Source of the DNA: Rhizobium sp. BK251
Lineage (GTDB): Bacteria > Pseudomonadota > Alphaproteobacteria > Rhizobiales > Rhizobiaceae
Length of the DNA: 64,000 nucleotides
Assembly: GCF_004345245.1 (NCBI RefSeq)
Contig: NZ_SLUQ01000002.1
Span: forward strand, 606,105 to 670,104
Direction of reading: 5' to 3'
Shown here: piece by piece, positions 41,957 through 51,321 of the stretch
Numbering within the stretch: position 1 is the stretch's first letter
How the letters are laid out: each line of letters begins with the position of its first letter
Made by a program: the position numbers and the translations under genes
The notes under the pieces: generated by a model
Seen by the model: only the letters and a program-made list of their open reading frames with translations
What the model was told of the DNA's origin: nothing
The model's database searches: none

Positions 41957-43132
41957 ATGACCGCCGACACCCAACCCATCAACTTCCTGTGGTTCATTCC
42001 GACATCGGGCGATGGAACCTATCTCGGCTCCGCGGAGCTCAACCGCGCTCCGGAGATCGGCTATCTGACGCAGATCGCCCAGGCCGTCGATCGGCTCGGC
42101 TATTCCGGCGTGCTGCTGCCGACGGGCGTGGCCTGTGAGGAATCCTTCGTCACGGCAGCCGCTCTTGCGGCCAAGACCGAGAAGCTGCAGTTTCTTGTCG
42201 CCATCCGTCCCGGCACGGCCTCTCCCGCCTACTATGCCCGACTGACGACGACGCTCGACCGCATCTCGAACGGCCGCCTGTTGCTCAACATCGTGGTGGG
42301 CGGCAGCCCTGCGGAACTTGCAGGCGACGGCATCCACCTCGAGCATGACGAGCGCTACGCCCATGCGGAGGAGTTCTTCACGGTCTTCGAAGAGCTGCTG
42401 GAGAAGGGGACGGCGACCTTTGACGGCAAGTACATCAAGGCGACAGGCGCACGGCTTGGCTTCCCCTCGGTACAGAACCCGCGTCCGCCGCTCTATTTCG
42501 GCGGCTCGTCGGATGCCGGCATCGATTTCTCCGTCGGCCGCGTCGACAAGTACCTGACCTGGGGCGAACCGCCCGCACAGGTCGCCGAAAAGGTCGAGAA
42601 GGTGCGGGCCGCCGCCGCACAGCGGGGCCGCGAGGTCAGCTTCGGCATTCGCCTCCACTTCATTGTTCGCGAAACGGACGACGAGGCCTGGGCGGCGGCC
42701 GATCGGCTGATCTCCCAGCTCGACGACGAGACGATCCGCGAGGCGCAGGAGCGCTTCGTGAAGGAGTCCGATTCCGTCGGCCAGAAGCGCATGGCAGCGC
42801 TTCACGGAGGGCGCCGCGACAAGCTCGAAGTCTCGCCCAATCTCTGGGCGGGCGTTGGTCTTGTGCGCGCCGGTGCGGGCACCGCGCTTGTCGGCTCGCC
42901 GAAGACGGTCGCCGCAAGGCTGCGCGAGTACCAGGAAATCGGCATCGATACGGTGATCGGTTCCGGCTATCCGCATCTCGAGGAGGCCTATCGCGTTGCA
43001 GAACTGCTTTTCCCCGAACTCGGCATCACGCGCGAAGAACAGCGCCACGGCTTCCGGAGCGATTTCGGCAAGCGTCAGGTTTTCGGCGGTGGCAGCCATG
43101 GCGGAAACCTGAAGGTGGTTTCCGGCTCCTGA
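41957..43132 (+). CDS. ssuD: FMNH2-dependent alkanesulfonate monooxygenase SsuD
   Basis: Cleaves alkanesulfonates to aldehyde and sulfite using FMNH2 and O2 in the cytoplasm. The 391-residue luciferase-like TIM-barrel protein begins [18 protein letters not shown], with [68 protein letters not shown] and [10 protein letters not shown], close to E. coli SsuD in length and motifs. No SsuE-type flavin reductase gene is present in the cluster, so FMNH2 must come from a reductase encoded elsewhere. Confidence 0.95.
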   Translation: MTADTQPINFLWFIPTSGDGTYLGSAELNRAPEIGYLTQIAQAVDRLGYSGVLLPTGVACEESFVTAAALAAKTEKLQFLVAIRPGTASPAYYARLTTTLDRISNGRLLLNIVVGGSPAELAGDGIHLEHDERYAHAEEFFTVFEELLEKGTATFDGKYIKATGARLGFPSVQNPRPPLYFGGSSDAGIDFSVGRVDKYLTWGEPPAQVAEKVEKVRAAAAQRGREVSFGIRLHFIVRETDDEAWAAADRLISQLDDETIREAQERFVKESDSVGQKRMAALHGGRRDKLEVSPNLWAGVGLVRAGAGTALVGSPKTVAARLREYQEIGIDTVIGSGYPHLEEAYRVAELLFPELGITREEQRHGFRSDFGKRQVFGGGSHGGNLKVVSGS

Positions 43133-43160
43133 TCCGGCAGGGAGAGAAGAGGATTTATTG

Positions 43161-44000
43161 ATGTCTGCATTCGATACCCCGCTTGCGCGGACCGCGGCCG
43201 CCGGAAGAACGACAGGAGAGGCGGGCGCTCGCCTTTCCCTGCCGAGCCGCGAGGCGCTGCTGCCCTATCTCGTGCCGGTTGCAATCATCGCGCTTTGGCA
43301 GCTCGGCTCATCCGCTGGCTGGATATCCTCTCGCATTATGCCTTCGCCTGTCGATGTGGCGCGGGCCTTCTGGTCGACGACTGCGTCCGGACAGCTGCCG
43401 CACGACATTCTCGTCAGCGCCGGCCGCGCCCTCGGTGGCCTCCTTGTCGGCGGCTCGATCGGCTTTCTGCTCGGCATAGCGAATGGCGTATCGAAGCTTT
43501 CCGAGCAGCTGACGGATACGACGCTGCAGATGCTTCGCACCATTCCGCATCTCGCCATGATCCCGCTGGTGATCCTCTGGTTCGGCATCGGTGAGGAATC
43601 CAAGCTGTTCCTCACATCGCTCGGCGTGCTGTTTCCGGTCTATCTGAATACCTATCATGGCGTGCGCAGTGTCGATCGCGACCTGATCGAGATGGGCAGG
43701 GTCTACGGCATGGGAAGCTGGACGCTCTTTCGCAAGGTGATCCTTCCAGGCGCCTTGCCCTCCATCTTCGTCGGCCTGCGCTATGCGCTCGGCATCATGT
43801 GGCTGACGCTGATCGTCTCGGAATCCATCGCCGCCTCGTCGGGGATCGGCCACATGGCCAACAACGCACGCGAGTTCATGATGACCGACGTGGTCGTGCT
43901 GGCGCTCCTGATTTACGCGCTGCTCGGCAAGCTCGCCGACGTCACCGCAAGGGCGCTGGAGCGCAAGGCGCTCGCCTGGAACCCGGTCTACCAGCGGTGA
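43161..44000 (+). CDS. ssuC: Aliphatic sulfonate ABC transporter permease SsuC
   Basis: A 279-residue inner-membrane permease with six membrane helices and the ABC permease loop [20 protein letters not shown] that contacts the ATPase. Sulfonate/nitrate/taurine family sequence is clear ([20 protein letters not shown]). ATG 43161 has GAGGA eight bases upstream. It lies 28 bases after ssuD and 11 before ssuB. Confidence 0.93.
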   Translation: MSAFDTPLARTAAAGRTTGEAGARLSLPSREALLPYLVPVAIIALWQLGSSAGWISSRIMPSPVDVARAFWSTTASGQLPHDILVSAGRALGGLLVGGSIGFLLGIANGVSKLSEQLTDTTLQMLRTIPHLAMIPLVILWFGIGEESKLFLTSLGVLFPVYLNTYHGVRSVDRDLIEMGRVYGMGSWTLFRKVILPGALPSIFVGLRYALGIMWLTLIVSESIAASSGIGHMANNAREFMMTDVVVLALLIYALLGKLADVTARALERKALAWNPVYQR

Positions 44001-44011
44001 GGAGGAAAGCC

Positions 44012-44824
44012 ATGACCGTCATTACCGACGAACGCTTCCATTCCGCCGGTTTCGAACAGGAGCACGAGGACAATGCCTCGCGCCCCGCGCCGGGAGCAGC
44101 ATCCATTCGCCTCAAGGGGCTTGAGAAGAGCTTCGGTGGCAACCGCGTGCTGCGCGGCATCGACCTCTTCGTACCGGCCGGACAATTCGTTGCGGTGATC
44201 GGCAAGAGCGGCTGCGGCAAGAGCACGCTGTTGCGCATTCTCATGGGTCTCGACCAGCCGACGGGCGGCAGTCTGGGCTTCGAGGATGCGGAGGGCGAGG
44301 CGGTGGCGCCGAATGCGCGCATCGTCTTTCAGGAGCCGAGGTTGCTGCCGTGGCTGAGCGTCGCGGAAAATGTCGTGGTCGGCCTCGGCGAGGGTGTCCC
44401 AAAGGCTGAGGCCCACGCGCAGGCACTCGACGCGCTCTCGGAGGTGCAGCTTTCCGAAAAGGCGAGGGAATGGCCGGCCCGGCTCTCCGGCGGGCAGAGG
44501 CAGCGCGTCGCGCTGGCGCGCGCCCTTGTCAGCACGCCCGGCGTGCTTGCCCTCGACGAGCCGCTCGGCGCTCTCGATGCCCTGACCCGAATCAGCATGC
44601 AGGAGCTCTTGAACCGCGTATGGCGCGAACTCGGCTTTACCACCGTCCTCGTCACCCATGACGTCAGCGAGGCGGTGCATCTCGCCGACCGTGTCATCGT
44701 GCTTGACGAAGGCCGCATCGCGCTCGACCTTCCCATCCCCTATCCGCACCCGCGCAGGCATGGCAATCCGGCGCTTGCCGAGCTGGAAGGACGCCTGCTC
44801 GGCGCGATCCTGGGGAAGAGCTAG
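44012..44824 (+). CDS. ssuB: Aliphatic sulfonate ABC transporter ATPase SsuB
   Basis: A 270-residue ATPase energising sulfonate import. Walker A is [11 protein letters not shown], the Q-loop [16 protein letters not shown], the signature [16 protein letters not shown], Walker [16 protein letters not shown] and the switch His in [14 protein letters not shown] 44012 follows GGAGGAAAGCC, a strong ribosome-binding site. It is last in the operon; a stem made from the two convergent stop codons follows (44822-44843). Confidence 0.95.
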   Translation: MTVITDERFHSAGFEQEHEDNASRPAPGAASIRLKGLEKSFGGNRVLRGIDLFVPAGQFVAVIGKSGCGKSTLLRILMGLDQPTGGSLGFEDAEGEAVAPNARIVFQEPRLLPWLSVAENVVVGLGEGVPKAEAHAQALDALSEVQLSEKAREWPARLSGGQRQRVALARALVSTPGVLALDEPLGALDALTRISMQELLNRVWRELGFTTVLVTHDVSEAVHLADRVIVLDEGRIALDLPIPYPHPRRHGNPALAELEGRLLGAILGKS

Positions 44825-44843
44825 GTGGTGGCCTAGCCACCTA
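44822..44843. repeat. Palindrome joining two convergent stop codons
   Basis: TAGGTGG (44822-44828) and CCACCTA (44837-44843) form a 7-bp stem with an eight-base loop. The left arm begins with the TAG of ssuB and the right arm ends with the TAG of the opposite-strand gene. There is no T tract, so a terminator role is uncertain. Confidence 0.5.
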
Positions 44844-46484
44844 CAGCACCGGTTCTTCCGAAGTTTTCGCGGAGCTTTCTTTGGCTGGCGTGCGTGTGCC
44901 GGAGCCCTGACTGTCGGTCGAGGCCGCGGCGTCACCGACCGTTGTTTTGGTCGCGGGATTGTCGAGCCGGGCGGATCGCTCACCGAGGCTATCGGACATC
45001 TCCTGCCAGATGCGTCTCAGCCGGCGGACATGCAGGTCGTCCGAGATCCAGGACATGATGTGCTCGACACAGATCTTGGTCCTTTTGTCGTCGCTGCTTA
45101 TGAGCTCGCGGGCCCATACGCAGTAGGTATCGACGTCCACCGGCTGCCAGCTTGTAGCGCCGGTCGCAGGGTCCTTCTTCATGATTAGCGGTCTCACCCC
45201 ACTTATGGTGCCGACATCCCGCATCGTCCTCGTCGGCGCAAAGAGAATGCCGGCCAATATCGCATCGAATTCGTCCGGACTGGAAAAGCCGATATTTGTC
45301 GAGGTCTTGCCTGTCTGGTAGTCGATCGCGCGCTCCAGATCGAAGATCGACTTGATATTCAGCTCCCGCAGCAGAAGGAAACGATCAAGGCCAACGATAT
45401 GGCAGAGCTGCGCCTGTGCCACCCAATCTATCGATCGGTAGATGGTATATGGCGTCTCGATGTGCAGCAGAATGGGGTTGTAGGTCGCAAGGTTCTGGAC
45501 ATCAGCGATGCCGCATTCCTCCAGACGGAAACGCGTCCAGTAGTCGATCCCGTCTATCACATCGAGCGGCACGATGCGGGTGACGCCATTGAAACGGTCG
45601 TCGTCAAGCTTGATCCAGCTCACGATCGACCGCATTCGCACCAGGAGAAAGCGCGTGGAGCTTTGTGGCAGGAGCCCCAGCACCGGCGCCAGCGCCAACC
45701 ACACCCAGGATATTTCGGCACAAGGATCGCGCGCGGCGGGGCCCCCAACGATCAGGGTCTCGAATGGTTTGGTTGGGTCCGCAAATGCGCTGAAGAGGAA
45801 GATGACGATCAGGATCGACGCGAGCATTTCGAAGCTCTGCCGCAGCACGGTGTAAGCCGAGACGTCAAACACTGCGAGGCTGCGGACAAAGATTCCAAGC
45901 GCTGCCAGGAACGCGCCTGCGAAGGCGAGCGATCCGACGATCAGGATTTTGCTGTAGAAGACGTTGGCTGCACAGCAGGCATTCGCGCTGGTGCCTGATG
46001 GGCAAGCCACCTTCGGCGTTTCGAAGCCTGCCGCCAGAACAGCCATAAGATTGGAGAATCCGTAATAGGTCAGGATTATCAAACCGATAGAGGCTATGAA
46101 TATCTGGCCGTCACCATGACTTCCAAATCGGTACGCGGATCGGATGAATTCCTCGATACGTTTGCTGGCGCTGGCGTTGCTCAATCTCAGATAGTCTTTG
46201 GCTGAGAGGCGTACGCTGGAGGTGTATTTCGACACCACGAACTCCAGCGATGGGTTCCTGTCCGCAGCGTCACCCTTTTGCGGCTGGTCTGTTGCCGGAT
46301 AGGCCGTGATGAAATCCTGTATGTCGCGCAGCCGGCGGTTTCTGATTTCGTTGCGTGCGGAGATGATGAGAATTGGCACGAGAAACGCAACAACCAACGC
46401 GATCCAGTTCGCGCCAGCAAAGGCGTGCCCCAGCTTCTCGAGCACACCCACCAGTCCTTCCCTGAGAAACTCCCGGATATCCAC
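44841..46484 (-). CDS. Polytopic membrane protein of unknown function (547 aa)
   Basis: No known family is recognised. Hydrophobic segments lie near residues 26-43 (WIALVVAFLVPILIISA), 125-150 (IFIASIGLIILTYYGF), 178-203 (ILIVGSLAFAGAFLAALGIF), 216-234 (ASILIVIFLFSAFA) and 256-275 (WVWLALAPVLGLLP). The C-terminal half (about 275-500) seems cytoplasmic and includes RFRLEECGIADVQNLATYNP, YRSIDWVAQAQLCHIVGL and LRELNIKSIFDLERAI, which look like paired helix-hairpin-helix units. Extracytoplasmic Cys residues occur in VACPSGTSANACCAANVF. The last 45 residues are Ser/Thr/Ala-rich and low-complexity. It seems monocistronic: 119 bases to the GST gene upstream, and convergent with ssuB. Confidence 0.75.
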   Translation of the reverse strand: MDIREFLREGLVGVLEKLGHAFAGANWIALVVAFLVPILIISARNEIRNRRLRDIQDFITAYPATDQPQKGDAADRNPSLEFVVSKYTSSVRLSAKDYLRLSNASASKRIEEFIRSAYRFGSHGDGQIFIASIGLIILTYYGFSNLMAVLAAGFETPKVACPSGTSANACCAANVFYSKILIVGSLAFAGAFLAALGIFVRSLAVFDVSAYTVLRQSFEMLASILIVIFLFSAFADPTKPFETLIVGGPAARDPCAEISWVWLALAPVLGLLPQSSTRFLLVRMRSIVSWIKLDDDRFNGVTRIVPLDVIDGIDYWTRFRLEECGIADVQNLATYNPILLHIETPYTIYRSIDWVAQAQLCHIVGLDRFLLLRELNIKSIFDLERAIDYQTGKTSTNIGFSSPDEFDAILAGILFAPTRTMRDVGTISGVRPLIMKKDPATGATSWQPVDVDTYCVWARELISSDDKRTKICVEHIMSWISDDLHVRRLRRIWQEMSDSLGERSARLDNPATKTTVGDAAASTDSQGSGTRTPAKESSAKTSEEPVL

Positions 46485-46603
46485 GTCGACGTCCCCCGAC
46501 CCGATTGGAGACGATTGCTCAATCTGAGCCTGTCGTCCACCAATCAGGCACGCCTACTGATTGTAGCGCCTGCGGTCGTGCTATTGTCCCGTTGTGGGGA
46601 TGC

Positions 46604-47281
46604 CTACCCTCTGAAGCGTGCCGGAAGGTTCTCGCGGTAGGGGTAGAACATGAAATAGGGTCTGGCCTCCTGCAGGACGCGGGCGAAGGAGGGTCTTTCG
46701 ATCAGTCGATCGTAATATTCCTTGAGCTTCGGGAGCTTGTCGTCGAACGGCACGAGGGTCTCGGCGTAGAAGAGCGCCGGCGCGGCCGCACAGTCGGCCA
46801 TGGTGAAGGCTTCGCCGGTGATCCAGCGGTTCTCGCCGAGTTGCTTTTCGATCATCGAGTAAGCGGTGCGCAGCAGCGTCTGCGCTTCTTCAACGCCATG
46901 CGGATCATTCATGCCTTCAGGGCGCAGCCGGTCGATGACAATCTTCTGCATCGGAACCTGGACATAGAGATCGAAGAAGCGATCCCAGAGCCTTACCTGC
47001 AGGGCCTCGCTGGGGACCTGCGGCAGAAGCGGAATCTCGCCCGGATAATGGCGGTCGAGATATTCGATGATGATGCTGGTCTCGGGAATGGTGCTGTCGC
47101 GCGCCTCGTCCCTCAGCACGGGCATCTTTCCGACCGGCCAGAGACGCTCGATCTCCGCGCTCGAAGCTGCGTCCGCCAGATCGACCAGGCGGTTTTCGAA
47201 CGCAGTGCCGTTCTCGTAGAGTGCGATCAGGACCTTGTGACAGAACGAGGCGAGGGGATGCATATAGAGAACGAGTGACAT
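46604..47281 (-). CDS. Glutathione S-transferase family protein
   Basis: A 225-residue cytosolic GST. The N-terminal thioredoxin-like domain is SLVLYMHPLASFCHKVLIAL with WPVGKMPVLRDEARDSTIPE and TSIIIEYLDRHYPG (the cis-Pro and Ser/Thr-Ser pair for glutathione). The C-terminal helical domain has WITGEAFTMADCAAAPALFY, containing the N-capping box. The Ser/Cys near residue 11-13 is the likely catalytic position, as in beta-class enzymes. ATG 47281 has GGGAGA eight bases upstream. Substrate unknown. Confidence 0.9.
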   Translation of the reverse strand: MSLVLYMHPLASFCHKVLIALYENGTAFENRLVDLADAASSAEIERLWPVGKMPVLRDEARDSTIPETSIIIEYLDRHYPGEIPLLPQVPSEALQVRLWDRFFDLYVQVPMQKIVIDRLRPEGMNDPHGVEEAQTLLRTAYSMIEKQLGENRWITGEAFTMADCAAAPALFYAETLVPFDDKLPKLKEYYDRLIERPSFARVLQEARPYFMFYPYRENLPARFRG

Positions 47282-47455
47282 GCGGCTTTCTCCCTGCCGG
47301 TGGTCTGTTTCGTCTGAGCAACCTTGTGATGGTGAATTACCAATTTGCGGCGAAAGCCGCAACTCCCAGTTACACCTCAGCGATCATCGGCTACCTGCCG
47401 ATGATCGGGAAATTCCCCTTCGTGTTCGCGATGATAGCGTCCCTGCGAGGATAAG

Positions 47456-48265
47456 CTAGATCAACCTTGCTATCACCAACTGGCCGGGCGACGGTTCGCC
47501 ATTTTGCATGCGGACGTTGATATCGGTGATTTCGACAAGCTCGAAGCCCGTCGCGGTAAGCCGCTCGCGTATATAGGCTTCCGCGTGCAGAAAGCGCTGG
47601 TGCGGGCCGACGACATAGGCATTGCTGCCTTCCTGCAGCAATTCCGAGGAAAAGACGAAGATGCCGCCTGCCACCATATTTTCGGCTACGCCGAAGAAAA
47701 GCGGCTCCAGCGCGCCGAGATAGGGCAGCACGTCCGTTGCCGTCACGAGGTCGAAAGGATCCTCGTCGTTGTCGTCGAGGAAATCCTCGGCTTCCGCCAC
47801 GAAGAGCGTCTCATAGAGGTCCTTCTCGTGGGCGATCTCGACCATCTTCTCGGAAATGTCGATGCCGGTGATATCGTCGACGACGTCGCGAAGCGTGCCG
47901 CCGGTTAGGCCCGTGCCGCAGCCAATATCCAGCATGCGCTTGAACGGCCCGAGGGAAAGCGCCTGCAGGCGCTGGCGCGCGAGGACCGGGACATGATAGC
48001 CGAGTTGTTCGACGAGGACGTCCTCGAATACTTCGGCGTGCTGGTCGAAAAGGGTCTCGACATATGCATCCGGCGCCTTCGGCGGGGTTTCGCCACGTCC
48101 CATGGACGCGATGCGGACGGCCGCGCCGCCATGGTCCTCGGGATCCAGTGCCAGAACCTCACGGTATGCTTCCACGGCAGCGTCGATATCGCCCGCCTTT
48201 TCCAGAGCGAGTGCGCGGTCGTAGGCTTCCGCCAGAGCTTCCTCGTCGATCTTCTTGCTGGTCAT
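47456..48265 (-). CDS. TPR-containing SAM-dependent methyltransferase
   Basis: A 269-residue protein. One TPR-like helical pair lies at residues 8-45 (AEAYDRALALEKAGDIDAAV; EAYREVLALDPEDHGG). A class I methyltransferase domain follows, with the SAM loop MLDIGCGTGLTGGTLRD, GIDISEKMVEIAHEKDLY, FDLVTATDVLPYLGAL and the C-terminal FELVEITDINVRMQNGEP. Proteins of this layout are common in rhizobia; the substrate is unknown. ATG 48265 gives the TPR at the very N-terminus. Confidence 0.86.
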   Translation of the reverse strand: MTSKKIDEEALAEAYDRALALEKAGDIDAAVEAYREVLALDPEDHGGAAVRIASMGRGETPPKAPDAYVETLFDQHAEVFEDVLVEQLGYHVPVLARQRLQALSLGPFKRMLDIGCGTGLTGGTLRDVVDDITGIDISEKMVEIAHEKDLYETLFVAEAEDFLDDNDEDPFDLVTATDVLPYLGALEPLFFGVAENMVAGGIFVFSSELLQEGSNAYVVGPHQRFLHAEAYIRERLTATGFELVEITDINVRMQNGEPSPGQLVIARLI

Positions 48266-48394
48266 CTCTGCCGTCCTTGAAATTGATGCGCAGGCTCTAC
48301 GGCCCTGCGAGGCATTTGGCAATGGCTGCGGGCAAAGCGGAACAAAGGGAGTATGATGTGCCTTACCAAGAAAAGAAAATGGGGAGGTTTCATC

Positions 48395-49120
48395 ATGGTT
48401 GCCGAACTCAGCAAGGTCGCCCTCGACGACGGCAAGACCGAGGGGCGTCGGTCGCCGCTTCCTTCCACACCCGGAGAGATCACCAATACGCTCTGTCACT
48501 ACTATCGCGGCGAGCTGGGCCGCATGACCAGCTGGCGTGACCGGATCGACCGGACCTCGAACTGGGCAATTACAATGGTTGCGGCATTGCTCTCGGTCTC
48601 GCTCTCAACGTCGACCTCGCATCACGGGGTCGTCGTGTTCGCCATGCTGCTGATCACGCTGCTGCTGCTCATCGAGGCGCGGCGGTACCGGTTCTTTGAC
48701 GTCTATCGGGCGCGTGTCCGGCAAATGGAGCGCAGCTACTTCGCCCAGGTGCTGGCGCCAGAGGCAGAGTTGACGCCGGATTGGGCCGGCGCGATTGCGA
48801 AGAGCCTGCGCAAGCCGGCTTTCCTCATGAGCTATCGCCAGGCGCTGCTACGGAGGCTCAAGAGGAATTACTGCTGGATGTATTTCATCCTGCTTCTGGC
48901 TTGGGCCTTGAAGATCTCGACACCACATCTGCAGGACGCAGGTGCGCCGCCGGCCGAGGTTCACACCTGGACGCGACTGGCAGAGAACGCTGCACTCGGA
49001 CCCGTGCCGGGTTGGCTCGTCATCGCTGCCGTAGCCGCGTTCTATCTCGTGATCCTGTATGGCGTCCTTTACCGGGAGCGCGACGAGGGCGAGTTCGCCT
49101 TCGGCGAAGTCCACGTGTGA
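48395..49120 (+). CDS. DUF2270 integral membrane protein
   Basis: A 241-residue protein matching DUF2270: TNTLCHYYRGELGRMTSWRD, RIDRTSNWAITMVAALLSVS, EARRYRFFDVYRARVRQMER and a C-terminal helix pair. About four membrane helices are visible. Function unknown. ATG 48395 follows GGGGAGG by seven bases, better than the upstream in-frame ATG codons. It is divergent from the methyltransferase gene (129 bases) and converges on usg. Confidence 0.85.
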   Translation: MVAELSKVALDDGKTEGRRSPLPSTPGEITNTLCHYYRGELGRMTSWRDRIDRTSNWAITMVAALLSVSLSTSTSHHGVVVFAMLLITLLLLIEARRYRFFDVYRARVRQMERSYFAQVLAPEAELTPDWAGAIAKSLRKPAFLMSYRQALLRRLKRNYCWMYFILLLAWALKISTPHLQDAGAPPAEVHTWTRLAENAALGPVPGWLVIAAVAAFYLVILYGVLYRERDEGEFAFGEVHV

Positions 49121-49133
49121 GCGGCGAGGGGCG

Positions 49134-49400
49134 TCAGTGCAGTATCAGTTCACCGCGCAGTGCCCTCCATTCTGTGGCTGAGACAAGCCTGCGGTGGACA
49201 TAACGCACCGAATGCAGCGGCCCGTCGAGTTTCTCCTGCCAGAATTGCAGGAAGCCATGCATTTCGGGGAAGCTGGGGGCAAGGTCGTAGTCCTGCCAGA
49301 CATAGGTCTGCAGGATCGCCGGATGATCCGGCAGGTGGTAGAAAATCTGTGCCGTCGTCAGGCCGTAGCCTTTGAGCTGCATTTCCATGTCTTTGTGCAT
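49134..49400 (-). CDS. usg: Usg family protein
   Basis: An 88-residue protein of the Usg family, small soluble proteins of unknown function found in alphaproteobacteria. Signature: MQLKGYGLTTAQIFYHLPDH, PAILQTYVWQDYDLAPSFPE, FLQFWQEKLDGPLHSVRYVH and RRLVSATEWRAL. ATG 49400 is preferred with AGGA about nine bases upstream. It lies between the DUF2270 gene (convergent) and the amino-acid ABC genes. Confidence 0.88.
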   Translation of the reverse strand: MHKDMEMQLKGYGLTTAQIFYHLPDHPAILQTYVWQDYDLAPSFPEMHGFLQFWQEKLDGPLHSVRYVHRRLVSATEWRALRGELILH

Positions 49401-49580
49401 GCTGCTTCCGTCCTTTGTTCCCACTCGAAGCCGACCGTCTTTGCGCGGTCGCTAAAATGGAAGCATGACATGGTTGACCGAAGCTTTACACTTCGACCTT
49501 GGGCGGATATTTATTCACTATATTCAATATGTTAGCAGCGAGCGGTACGGAGTGCTGCCAGCCGTCTGCGGCGGAATGCG

Positions 49581-50411
49581 TCAGCGTTTGAGATGCCGGG
49601 TCAAGCGCCGTTCGATCCATCCCCAGACGTGGCGCAGCGTCTCGACGATGGCGAGGTAGAAGATCGCCGCCCACAGGTAGGTCTGGTAGTCGAAGGTGCG
49701 GGAGAAGGCATAGCGCGTCTCGCCCATGAGATCGAGGACGGTTATGATCGCAACCACCGCCGATCCCTTGACCAGCAGGACGATCTCGTTGCCGTAGGGG
49801 CGCAGCGCGACGATGAGCGCCTGCGGCAGGATGATCTTGCGGAAGGCGATGACCTTGTGCAGGCCAAGCGCGGCGGCAGCCTCTATCTGGCCGTGCGGCA
49901 CGCTCTGGATGGCGCCTCTCAGAATTTCGGCCTGATAGGCGGCCGTGTTGATGGTCATCGCAAAGAGGCCGCAATACCACGCGTCACGGAAAAACCACCA
50001 GAGACCCACGGCCTCAAGCTGCGGGCGGAACGTGCCGAGGCCGTAGTAGACGAGGAAGAGTTGGGCAAGGAGCGGCGTGCCGCGGAAGACATAGACGTAG
50101 CAATAGGCGAGGCCGTTCAGTACGGGGTTCTTCGACAGGCGGGCGAAGGCCAGCGGCAGCGACAGCACGGCGCCACAGGTGAACGAGACCGCAACCAGCG
50201 TCAGCGTCGTGAACAGGCCGTGCAGGTAACGCGGGCCGTAGCGCGCGAACTTTTCGGGATCCCATCCGGTGATGACCATGGCGAGGAGCGATATCCCGAG
50301 GATGGCCCAGATGGCGAGCAGACCATAACCGGCGATTCGCGCGCCGGTCACTTGCCGGGTCGTCTCCGCGGGGGCGGGGCGCGGTGGTATAAGCGTTTCG
50401 GCGTAGCTCAT
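49581..50411 (-). CDS. Basic amino-acid ABC transporter permease (HisM-like)
   Basis: A 276-residue permease of the polar amino-acid group (HisM/ArtM type). After the first membrane helix it has LHGLFTTLTLVAVSFTCGAV, FRGTPLLAQLFLVYYGLG and the ATPase-contact loop EAAAALGLHKVIAFRKIILP. It overlaps the upstream permease gene by four bases. With the second permease and the binding protein it forms an importer for lysine/arginine/ornithine or histidine. No ATPase gene (HisP) is found in the window next to it. Confidence 0.92.
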   Translation of the reverse strand: MSYAETLIPPRPAPAETTRQVTGARIAGYGLLAIWAILGISLLAMVITGWDPEKFARYGPRYLHGLFTTLTLVAVSFTCGAVLSLPLAFARLSKNPVLNGLAYCYVYVFRGTPLLAQLFLVYYGLGTFRPQLEAVGLWWFFRDAWYCGLFAMTINTAAYQAEILRGAIQSVPHGQIEAAAALGLHKVIAFRKIILPQALIVALRPYGNEIVLLVKGSAVVAIITVLDLMGETRYAFSRTFDYQTYLWAAIFYLAIVETLRHVWGWIERRLTRHLKR

Positions 50412-51211
50412 CGGCGGATCTCCGAGCGCGCCGCCCAGCGATCTACATAGCTGAGCACTGCAGAAGAAAGGACCGCAAGCACGAGATAGAGGACGCAGGC
50501 CAGCATGTAGAAGAAGAAGGCCTCCTTAGTGACCCTGACCGCGACGCCGGTCTGCCGCAGGATGTCGGCAAGTCCGATGATCGAGACATAGGATGTGTCC
50601 TTCAGCAGGATCATCCAGAGATTCGTAAGGCCGGGAAGGGCGATCCTCACGAGTTGCGGCAGAATGATGAGCCGCATCGTGCGGCCTCGATGGAGGCCGA
50701 GTGCGTCGCCGGCCTCATACTGCCCGTTGGGGATAGCGCGGAAGGCGGATAGCAGGACTTCCGCGCAATAGGCAGAAAACACCACGGCAAGCGCGATCAT
50801 GCCGGCAACATAGGCGTTGATCTCGATGCGACCTTCATAGCCAAGGGAGGCGAGGGCCGACTGGATCAGGATCTGCATGCCGTAATAGATGATGAACAGC
50901 GTCAGCAGTTCCGGCAGGCCGCGAAAAATCGTGGTGTAGATGCCGGAGGCAAGCCGGAGCGACTTTTCCTGCGATTGCTGGCCAAGGGCAACGAAGAAGC
51001 CGATGACAAGGCCGATGGGCAGCGTTGTGAGCGCGACCGAGACGGTGACCTGCAGGCCGAGCGCGATCTCATCGCCCCAGCCGGTATCGCCGCATGCGAG
51101 AATCGTCGAACGGGCAAACCAGGTGAAAATGCCGACAGGCCCGCAGAGCGGATCGAGAAGATGCGACAGCCAGGCCCAAAGCGAACCAAGCGCCGAAGAC
51201 AATCCGCCCAT
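50408..51211 (-). CDS. Basic amino-acid ABC transporter permease (HisQ-like)
   Basis: A 267-residue permease with LGLQVTVSVALTTLPIGLVI, FRGLPELLTLFIIYYGMQ and the loop EAGDALGLHRGRTMRLIILP. It pairs with the HisM-like protein to form the membrane channel. A terminator/attenuator hairpin precedes it at 51269-51297, so its expression is probably lower than that of the binding protein. Confidence 0.92.
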   Translation of the reverse strand: MGGLSSALGSLWAWLSHLLDPLCGPVGIFTWFARSTILACGDTGWGDEIALGLQVTVSVALTTLPIGLVIGFFVALGQQSQEKSLRLASGIYTTIFRGLPELLTLFIIYYGMQILIQSALASLGYEGRIEINAYVAGMIALAVVFSAYCAEVLLSAFRAIPNGQYEAGDALGLHRGRTMRLIILPQLVRIALPGLTNLWMILLKDTSYVSIIGLADILRQTGVAVRVTKEAFFFYMLACVLYLVLAVLSSAVLSYVDRWAARSEIRR

Positions 51212-51268
51212 GCCAAACTTCCCCTTGCGGCTTTTGCCGCCTTGCCGTTTTGATCCTTGTCAAACAAA

Positions 51269-51297
51269 AATGGCGGAAGAGCAAGCCTTCCGCCATT
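51269..51297 (-). terminator. Intra-operon hairpin between binding-protein and permease genes
   Basis: An 11-bp perfect stem AATGGCGGAAG/CTTCCGCCATT with a seven-base loop, followed on the minus strand by TTTTTGTTTG. It lies 24 bases after the binding-protein stop. Partial termination or 3'-end protection here is a known way to make more binding protein than permease. Confidence 0.8.
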
Positions 51298-51321
51298 AAC
51301 TCCCGGAAATTAGGGGATTTC

